Assembly (NCBI RefSeq): GCF_000422905.1
Contig: NZ_AUGY01000069.1
Span: 1 to 46,790 of the forward strand
Source: Paenibacillus alginolyticus DSM 5050 = NBRC 15375
GTDB taxonomy: Bacteria; Bacillota; Bacilli; Paenibacillales; NBRC-103111
Length of the DNA stretch: 46,790 nucleotides
Direction: 5' to 3'
Part shown: piece after piece, positions 40,895 to 46,790 of the stretch
Numbering within the stretch: the first letter of the stretch is position 1
Layout of the letters: the number at the start of each line of letters is the position of its first letter
Position numbers and translations under genes: made by a program
Notes under the pieces: generated by a model
What the model saw: the letters and a program-made list of their open reading frames with translations, nothing else
What the model was told of the DNA's origin: nothing
Database searches by the model: none

Positions 40895-42928
40895 CTATTC
40901 GCGTGTGATTTCTAATACGTAAACGGAGGACGCCCTCAGCTGACAGGTCACTTGGGATTTCATGACTGACAATTCATGAGCTTCGCAGACCACCGCATCC
41001 GGATTTTGCGCACTATTTATGCATTCGTAATCGTCCGCTGCTAATTCCAACAGTTGGGCTGTGCCCGACTCCGTAAATCCTTCCAATTGTACTTCTGTAA
41101 TGGTATCTTCGAGACTTCGATTTACTATAAAGATCGTCACCTTATCGCCTCGAACATTCGTACAAGCCACGACGTCCAAATTCGGCAGGTCATCAAGCTG
41201 TGGCGCAGAAACAGTGCTGCTCACCTTAAAGCTGCCACAATCGGTACGGGTCTCCACCACATAGCCCAAGTCTCGGTTTGCATACATTTTCATGACATAA
41301 TAGGTTGGAGTGCCATAAACGGATAAGGAATTCTCGCTTCTGCCTGAGGACTTACCGCGAAACTGATCCGCGTAGAAATCCCCTACTCTGATGCAACCGC
41401 CAAGCCAACCGTTGACTAAGTCGGAGAAGCTGCCTATTTCGATCAAATCGCTATTTCGGATAAATTCATTCAAATTCGCTGCATTGGCAGCCGCAGCTTC
41501 TAAGGTGTGTTCATTCGGAAGACCCTTGCGGATGGTATTTGGATAATACATCGTATTGTATTCGGTGATCGCCAATTTCAGGTGAGCATAACGGGCGGAT
41601 GATCCGAACATCTCTCTTAATTGCCTCACGGTCTCCCTCGTCCATTCCGGATAAGAGAGGATGGCCTTATAGCGCTCTTCTTTCGGCGTAAGAGCATTCA
41701 TCCCAAACCGATTGGTTCCGTGATACAAATGCAAGGTTAAGTAATCGATGTGCGCAGCAGCCCGCTCTAGCAAAGTCTTGTTCCAATCCATCTTGTCATC
41801 CCCGCAAGCGAGCAGCTTAATACCGGGATCGACGGCCTTCATGGACTGGGCAAACTGCATGTAGCGTTCTGCGAATTGTTCGGCGCTGCAATGCCCGACC
41901 TGCCATGCTCCCCAAACTTCGTTGCCGATCTCCCAGTACTTCACGCCATACGGCTCAGCGTGTCCATTAGCGGCCCGCAGTTTTCCCATGGGGGTATCGA
42001 CATCACCATTGCAATACTCAACCCACTCGGCGGCTTCCTCCGGTGTACCCGAACCATCGTTTACGCAGATCAGCGGCTCCACATTCAGTTCACGGCAAAA
42101 CCCAATAAACTCATCCGTCCCAAAATACTTATTCGTCCAACCGCCCCATGCTTCATTGATGACACTTGGGCGCTCATACACAGGACCAATCGCCTGCCGC
42201 CAATGATAGGCACTAATATAATTCCCTGCGAGCCGCATCATGCCGGCGTTTAGATCCTTGGTCATATCCAAAACTTCTTTGCGAACATGGCCTACGCTGT
42301 CAGAAGGGAGCAGCGAAATATGATCGAACCAAAGCATCCCTGTGGATACATGATCTAACCAGCGCTCATGCTCTGAAGGCACATAGATTCGGAACTCCGC
42401 ATGCTCACAAGAGCGACTGACCGTGAGACGTGATTCATAATGCTTCCAGTTATGGCTAACCAGATCGATTCGCGTGGAACCAAGCACTTCACCACTCTTC
42501 CTATCTACAATCTCTGCTGCAACAAACTGGATTTCGACTGAAGCTCTTGCATACAGAGCCAAATAATAGCCATCTGGATCCTGTTTCACAGCAATCGCTT
42601 GGCTCATCCCTGCGTAAGCCTCGTCGTCGCTATAGATTCGTACTCGCTGGCTATGTCCGGAATGATGCGCAGCAGCAGGCTCAAGGTCATAAATGGTGCT
42701 TTTCCCGTTCGTATAAGGACGCCAGCGTCCAGATAGCCCTCTGTAGGTCACATCCATACTTTCAAAATCCATATCCGATAGCGGATAGGCCAACATCGCA
42801 TCCATATGATCACGGATATCTTCCACAAAATGCCCGAATATGTAAGGATTAATTCTGTCCTTACTGACTTGATTCGTCTTCACCTGGATCTTAGCTTTTG
42901 CTTGCATGATCACAACGCTTCCTTCCAT
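40895..42928 (-). CDS. Alpha-L-arabinofuranosidase, GH51
   Basis: A 677-residue intracellular enzyme (no signal peptide) that removes arabinofuranosyl units from imported oligosaccharides. The start KTNQVSKDRINPYIFGHFVE is the GH51 signature. A carbohydrate-binding-like insert follows (about 85-210), then the TIM barrel and a C-terminal beta domain. The acid/base is E337 in YWEIGNEVWG and the nucleophile E456 in AITEYNTMYY. The ATG at 42928 has AAAAGG upstream, inside the end of the permease gene; an in-frame ATG at 42907 is an alternative. It lies downstream of an LplABC-type importer and upstream of a GH43 gene, in line with arabinan use. Confidence 0.92.
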   Translation of the reverse strand: MEGSVVIMQAKAKIQVKTNQVSKDRINPYIFGHFVEDIRDHMDAMLAYPLSDMDFESMDVTYRGLSGRWRPYTNGKSTIYDLEPAAAHHSGHSQRVRIYSDDEAYAGMSQAIAVKQDPDGYYLALYARASVEIQFVAAEIVDRKSGEVLGSTRIDLVSHNWKHYESRLTVSRSCEHAEFRIYVPSEHERWLDHVSTGMLWFDHISLLPSDSVGHVRKEVLDMTKDLNAGMMRLAGNYISAYHWRQAIGPVYERPSVINEAWGGWTNKYFGTDEFIGFCRELNVEPLICVNDGSGTPEEAAEWVEYCNGDVDTPMGKLRAANGHAEPYGVKYWEIGNEVWGAWQVGHCSAEQFAERYMQFAQSMKAVDPGIKLLACGDDKMDWNKTLLERAAAHIDYLTLHLYHGTNRFGMNALTPKEERYKAILSYPEWTRETVRQLREMFGSSARYAHLKLAITEYNTMYYPNTIRKGLPNEHTLEAAAANAANLNEFIRNSDLIEIGSFSDLVNGWLGGCIRVGDFYADQFRGKSSGRSENSLSVYGTPTYYVMKMYANRDLGYVVETRTDCGSFKVSSTVSAPQLDDLPNLDVVACTNVRGDKVTIFIVNRSLEDTITEVQLEGFTESGTAQLLELAADDYECINSAQNPDAVVCEAHELSVMKSQVTCQLRASSVYVLEITRE

Positions 42929-42931
42929 CCA

Positions 42932-43825
42932 TTATCCTTTTAATGAACCAATCATAACGCCCTTCACAAAATGCTTCTGTACAAAAGGATACATCAGCAG
43001 TACCGGCAAGCTGGAAATAATAATCACCACATATTTGATACTCTCAGCTAACAGGATTTTGGATTCCAGTCCTACACTGCTGTCAACTGCATCCGCCTGG
43101 CTAACCATCAACACTTCACGCAGCACAAGCTGTAACGGGTACATATCTTTGCTTCGAATATAGATCAACGCATTGAAGAATGAGTTCCAGTGTCCAACCG
43201 CATAAAATAGGATCATGACAGCCAAAATCGGCTTGGATAGCGGCAATATCACATGGGTTAACAGCTTCCAGTTCGAACACCCGTCGATATGTGCCGCTTC
43301 CTGAATCTCCCAAGGGATGCTGGATTGAAAATAGGTTCTCATCACAATCAGATTATAAGTGGCAATGGCTCCAGGGATTACTAGCGCCCACATCGTATCT
43401 ATCATACCTAAATTTTTCACGAGGAGATAAGACGGAATGAGACCCCCGCTGAAAAACATCGTAAGCGTTACAAAAAACATAATGATTCCCCGCCCGGGCA
43501 GGTCTGGTCTCGACAGCGGATAGGCCGCTAATGTCGTCATGATCAGATTGATGACCGTACCTACTGCCGTGTACAGAATGGTATTCCCATATCCGTTCCA
43601 TATTTGATCGTTTTGAAAGACATTCCGATATGCCTCCAAAGTGATCTGTTTAGGCAGCAAAACCACTTCCCCATTCAGCACCAGTGCAGGATCACTAAAA
43701 GAGGCACTAACGATAAATATGAGCGGGTACAGCACCACTACAACGATAAGGACGGCCAATGTGCTGACCACGGCATCGAATATTTTTTCATCCGACTTCC
43801 TTTTCTTTAGCGTATGTTCCTTCAT
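42932..43825 (-). CDS. ABC transporter permease, LplC type
   Basis: A 297-residue permease. Visible features are the helix LAVLIVVVVLYPLIFIVSAS, the segment TMFFSGGLIPSYLLVKNLGM (typical of LplC/YtcP-type proteins), and the EAA loop EAAHIDGCSNWKLLTHVILP. The ATG at 43825 has GAGGAGGG upstream; a start at 43873 would add 16 residues and overlap more of the upstream gene. It ends 4 bases before the GH51 start. It forms the membrane pair with the LplB-type protein. Confidence 0.92.
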   Translation of the reverse strand: MKEHTLKKRKSDEKIFDAVVSTLAVLIVVVVLYPLIFIVSASFSDPALVLNGEVVLLPKQITLEAYRNVFQNDQIWNGYGNTILYTAVGTVINLIMTTLAAYPLSRPDLPGRGIIMFFVTLTMFFSGGLIPSYLLVKNLGMIDTMWALVIPGAIATYNLIVMRTYFQSSIPWEIQEAAHIDGCSNWKLLTHVILPLSKPILAVMILFYAVGHWNSFFNALIYIRSKDMYPLQLVLREVLMVSQADAVDSSVGLESKILLAESIKYVVIIISSLPVLLMYPFVQKHFVKGVMIGSLKG

Positions 43826-43838
43826 CACATGGCCCTCC

Positions 43839-44795
43839 TCACCATAAACTTGTCTCCGCCTTTTTACGGGCAAAGCGATTCACGAGTAAAAGCAGCGCCA
43901 GGTTAATGATGGAGTTAAACAACCCAATGGCAGCTGTATAGCTGTATTCCCCTTTTAAAATACCTGTCGAGTAGACGAAGGTAGATATGACATCGCTGGA
44001 TTCCAAATTTAAATTATTTTGCATGAGCAAAATTTTCTCAAAACCAACATTCATGAAATGCCCGACATCGAGAATAAGCAAAATGACGATGACTGGCAGA
44101 ATGCCTGGAATGGATACGTGCCAAATGCGCCGCAGCCGGCTTGCTCCATCCATTTTGGCCGCTTCATACAGCTGCGGATTGACTCCGCTGAGCGCTGCAA
44201 TATAGATAATCGATTGCCATCCCATATTTTGCCATATGTTGGAACCGATAAAGATCGACTTAAACCAGGCCGCCGAATCGAGAAATCGAACCGGTGCTCC
44301 GCCAAATGCCTCAATAATCGTATTCACAGGACCTCCTCGCTGAGATAAAAACAGCATCAGCATCCCTACCATAACGACGATGGAGATAAAATGAGGGATA
44401 TACGTAATATTTTGGACAATTTTGCTGAATGCTTTGTTACGGATTTCCGTAATGAGTAAAGCCAGAAGGATGGGTATTGGAAAAGCAAACAATAAAGAGA
44501 ACAAGTTAATCGAAATGGTGTTCCACAGCAATCTCCAGAAATAATAAGATTCTATGAAGCGCTGGAAATGATCAAAGCCTACCCATGCGCTGCCGCTGAT
44601 CCCCTTGGCCGGACTGAAGTTTTTAAACGCGATTTGCAAACCATACAAAGGCCCATAATGGAACACAAGGTACCATGTGAGAGGGATGAGCAGCATTAGG
44701 TATAGATCGTAACGACTACTCATCGATTTAAAGAGGCTGGAGCGCCTCGATTTGGATCGAGACGAGGCGCCCGCCGTATTTGCCGTATTGTTCAT
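43839..44795 (-). CDS. ABC transporter permease, LplB type
   Basis: A 318-residue permease with six helices. LMLLIPLTWYLVFHYGPLYG and IAFKNFSPAKGISGSAWVGF are family segments of LplB/YteP-type proteins, and the EAA loop reads EAAKMDGASRLRRIWHVSIP. The ATG at 44795 is used because GGAGGG lies just upstream; a longer frame to 44879 overlaps the preceding gene and has no site. It lies 28 bases after the binding protein gene and 13 bases before the LplC-type gene. Confidence 0.92.
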   Translation of the reverse strand: MNNTANTAGASSRSKSRRSSLFKSMSSRYDLYLMLLIPLTWYLVFHYGPLYGLQIAFKNFSPAKGISGSAWVGFDHFQRFIESYYFWRLLWNTISINLFSLLFAFPIPILLALLITEIRNKAFSKIVQNITYIPHFISIVVMVGMLMLFLSQRGGPVNTIIEAFGGAPVRFLDSAAWFKSIFIGSNIWQNMGWQSIIYIAALSGVNPQLYEAAKMDGASRLRRIWHVSIPGILPVIVILLILDVGHFMNVGFEKILLMQNNLNLESSDVISTFVYSTGILKGEYSYTAAIGLFNSIINLALLLLVNRFARKKAETSLW

Positions 44796-44823
44796 CTGTA
44801 GCCCTCCAGCCGTCAAATGTCGC

Positions 44824-46410
44824 TTATGTTTGCTGTTTGAGTTTATCGTAAGCGTCTTGATACAGCTTTTGCAGCTCATCCATTTTCATTTTCTTCAATG
44901 TGTTCTGGAACTCGCCCCACTTATCGAAGCCAAGGGCTCCAGCGATAAACTTGGTGCTCTGTTCCTCGTAATATTTATCAATATCATTGCGCAAAATGTT
45001 GATTTGTTGAGCTGTTTGCTCGTCAAACATCGGTGATGCATAACGAATCTTCGGCATGTAAGGATCGAGTTTCTTCTGAGCTTCCTGAACCTGCGGCGGA
45101 TTGATGTAAGAAGCAACCTTCTCGCTGATCAGATGCGGCGCCCCGCCTCCGGCGTAAGGAGTGATTTTGCCTTGATTGCCTGATGCCAAGAAAGCATCCA
45201 TATAAAAAGGAATGCCATCGCGCAATTCATAATTCTCGCCCTGGCGACCGAATCGCAGCAAAGTGGATCCTTCGTCACCGTAGAAATAATCGACCCACCG
45301 CAGTGTTGCTTCCGGGTTCTTGTTCACCGAGGTGATGGCAAAAGCTCCAAAATCCCTAGGTACCGGAGCCGCCAACTGCAATCTGTCACCATGCGGTCCT
45401 TTGACTGGAGCTATACCGATGTATTGATCCGCAACTTTCGTATCCAGCATCGGATTGTTCGTCTGATCAAAGAAGAAACCGGTATTCCCTGTCCCTTGCT
45501 TTGCCAAATATTGCGCTTCCTTTTGGGTAAAAAGCTCCGAATCGAGCAACTTCTCCGCATACAGCTTATTTAAATACATCAACAATTCTTTATTCCGGTC
45601 GCTTCCCATCCAAATATTAACCTTGTCATTCTCCAGGTTAATGTTATAACCCAACTGAAAATCCAAACCAAAGGAGCCGGCCATGATTGGTACGATGCTC
45701 AAGCCGTTGCGCGCAGTCATCGGAATTTCGTCTTGCTTGCCGTTGCCATTCGGATCTTTATCCCGGAAAGCTTTCAGCACCTCATAAAGATCGTCCGTCG
45801 TCTCGGGTTCCTTCAGGTTCAGTTTCTTCAGCCAGTTTTGATTCATCCAGCGTTTATCGGTTCTGGCAGCGTTTACAGTTACAATACCCGGCAGGGCATA
45901 GATATGACCTTCAGGTGTTGTAATGGCTGAGCGAATCTCCGGATACGTATCCATTAGCTTTTTAATATTAGGGGCGTATTTATCAATCAAATTCTCAAGC
46001 GGAATCAATTGTCCGCCAGAGCCGTATCGAATAGCCTCTAAAGGAGTAAGGCCTGAGCGGTATAAAGCATCCGGGAGCTCATTCGAAGCAAACAATAGGT
46101 TCTTTTTCTCATTGAAACCATCCGTTGGCGCCTCGATAAATTCAACTTGCACATTGCTCATTTTTTCAAAGTCCTGGAACACCGGCATGTCCTTGAAATG
46201 CCCATTGACCGGCGCAATTCTTGTGAACATCTTTAGCTTAAGCGGCTCGTTGACGATGGGAAAGCCTGCTGAAGACACACCTTTTGCTGCTGCATCTGTT
46301 GGAGACTTGCCCTCTTTCTCTTTACCCGCTTTATCCGAGCTGCAGGCGGCTAGTGTCATACTGGAAACAACTAAAGTAGAAAGCAGTAACGTCCCCCAAT
46401 TTCTTTTCAT
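44824..46410 (-). CDS. Oligosaccharide-binding lipoprotein, LplA type
   Basis: A 528-residue extracellular lipoprotein with the lipobox MTLAACSSD (Cys23) and a Lys/Glu-rich linker. The long body with LPDALYRSGLTP, YALPGIVTVNAARTDKRWMN, DPNGNGKQDEIPMTA and TSVNKNPEATLRWVDYFYGD is that of the LplA/YtcQ family, which captures oligosaccharides of plant cell walls. The DPNGNGKQDEIP piece is a calcium-binding-like loop common in these proteins. The ATG at 46410 follows GGAGGAAC. It heads the operon with LplB, LplC, GH51 and GH43 genes. A near-consensus cre box lies 40 bases upstream and the end of an IS1595 element lies directly beyond it. Confidence 0.93.
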   Translation of the reverse strand: MKRNWGTLLLSTLVVSSMTLAACSSDKAGKEKEGKSPTDAAAKGVSSAGFPIVNEPLKLKMFTRIAPVNGHFKDMPVFQDFEKMSNVQVEFIEAPTDGFNEKKNLLFASNELPDALYRSGLTPLEAIRYGSGGQLIPLENLIDKYAPNIKKLMDTYPEIRSAITTPEGHIYALPGIVTVNAARTDKRWMNQNWLKKLNLKEPETTDDLYEVLKAFRDKDPNGNGKQDEIPMTARNGLSIVPIMAGSFGLDFQLGYNINLENDKVNIWMGSDRNKELLMYLNKLYAEKLLDSELFTQKEAQYLAKQGTGNTGFFFDQTNNPMLDTKVADQYIGIAPVKGPHGDRLQLAAPVPRDFGAFAITSVNKNPEATLRWVDYFYGDEGSTLLRFGRQGENYELRDGIPFYMDAFLASGNQGKITPYAGGGAPHLISEKVASYINPPQVQEAQKKLDPYMPKIRYASPMFDEQTAQQINILRNDIDKYYEEQSTKFIAGALGFDKWGEFQNTLKKMKMDELQKLYQDAYDKLKQQT

Positions 46411-46448
46411 TCGTTTGTTCCTCCGATCGCATTGTTTTAACCCAAATA

Positions 46449-46462
46449 AGAAAGCGTTTTCT
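46449..46462. promoter_or_regulatory. CcpA-type cre box before the LplA-like operon
   Basis: AGAAAGCGTTTTCT matches the cre consensus TGWAARCGYTWNCW at 13 of 14 positions. It lies 39 bases upstream of the binding protein start, fitting glucose repression of the arabinan genes. Confidence 0.65.
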
Positions 46463-46464
46463 AA

Positions 46465-46790
46465 GGGTTGATCTCAGTATAGTTAATTTTGATTATCCAA
46501 CTAGCTCAGGATAGGTAATCGTCGTAGACGATAGGCAACAATGAACTAACCTATTGAATAACTCGCTTTTGACCTCACGGCGGTTGAATCGATAGCAAAA
46601 CTCATCGAGATATGCTTGTAGGTGCTTAGGATCTAAGCCGTGGTAGGTACCACCAATAAAAGCTTTCGCATTAGAGATGATCGTATGAAGCCACTTTAGA
46701 TGATCTGGATTTTCTTTCAGGTCGTACTTTTTGGCTTCATGGTGGAAGCCATTTTTGGCCAAAGCTTGATAAGAACGATATCTATCGCTG
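46465..46790. mobile_element. End of an IS1595-family element (runs off window)
   Basis: The transposase end at 46493 is followed by about 28 bases up to a likely outer end at GGGTTGATCTCAG (46465-46477). Position and boundary are estimated from the transposase end only, since the other inverted repeat is outside the window. The cre box ends two bases before this point. Confidence 0.5.
46493..46790 (-). CDS. IS1595-family transposase, C-terminal part
   Basis: About 99 codons read leftwards from the window edge, starting SDRYRSYQALAKNGFHHEAK and ending YPELVG at a TAA at 46493. The piece HLKWLHTIISNAKAFIGGTY then HGLDPKHLQAYLDEFCYRFN is the end of the ISXO2-like DDE domain, with the conserved Asn in ISNAKAF and the Tyr/Phe-Asn-Arg close. 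The N-terminal zinc-finger part and most of the catalytic domain are outside the window. Nothing in this part looks damaged, so the element may be complete. Confidence 0.85.
   Translation of the reverse strand, partial: SDRYRSYQALAKNGFHHEAKKYDLKENPDHLKWLHTIISNAKAFIGGTYHGLDPKHLQAYLDEFCYRFNRREVKSELFNRLVHCCLSSTTITYPELVG

Noticed and set aside
1..46790. CRISPR array, tRNA, rRNA or phage attachment site
   Set aside because: No regularly spaced repeats, cloverleaf-like sequence, rRNA motif or integrase gene was found.

Overview
The window most likely comes from a Paenibacillus-like member of the Bacillota. The reasons are strong GGAGG-type ribosome binding sites with some GTG/TTG starts, three sugar ABC importers encoded without their own ATPase, LplABC-type and YesMN-type modules, CcpA-type cre boxes, and large secreted multidomain carbohydrate-active enzymes. 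No tRNA, rRNA, CRISPR array or phage gene was seen. The two window edges are fragments of insertion sequences, IS110 on the left and IS1595 on the right.

Layout. 1-450: start of an IS110 transposase and its long non-coding end. 598-2527 (+): DeoR-type regulator and NagA, translationally coupled. 2647-7153 (-): LysE-type exporter, a decayed DinB remnant, an ABC exporter and a HupE/UreJ-like membrane protein. 7365-11126 (-): a large secreted LamG/metallophosphoesterase/Ig-like protein split by one in-frame TAA. 11819-17036 (-): a hexarate catabolism operon, glucarate dehydratase, DapA-family lyase, tartronate semialdehyde reductase, glycerate kinase and an FCD-type GntR regulator. Two promoters here share an operator-like motif on the -10 box. 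17272-22460 (-): a CUT1 ABC importer flanked by two paralogous UxuA-like proteins, with a cre box, divergent from a YesN/YesM-like two-component system (22711-25220, +). 25272-46410 (-): an aldo/keto reductase pseudogene, a GH2 enzyme, a BNR sialidase-like secreted protein, a GH43 enzyme with its own ABC importer, an unusual ArsR-type regulator with a large C-terminal domain, a GH43-CBM6 mega-enzyme (also split by one TAA), a GH51 arabinofuranosidase and an LplABC-like importer.

How it fits together. The right half reads as an arabinan/arabinoxylan or pectin side-chain locus: secreted GH43 enzymes and a propeller protein act outside, two importers bring in oligosaccharides, and the GH51 and GH2 enzymes finish the job inside. 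The centre handles acidic sugars: glucarate is probably dehydrated, cleaved to pyruvate plus tartronate semialdehyde, then reduced and phosphorylated to phosphoglycerate. The UxuA-like pair with its transporter and sensor looks like a uronate or aldonate module, but its substrate is not fixed by the sequence.

The points most worth checking are the duplicated operator-on-promoter architecture of the glucarate operon, the flanking UxuA-like pair, the ArsR fusion regulator with large perfect inverted repeats around its transporter gene, the two single-TAA-split secreted enzymes, the IS1595 end placed right beside the cre box of the arabinan operon, and the possible IS110 bridge RNA.
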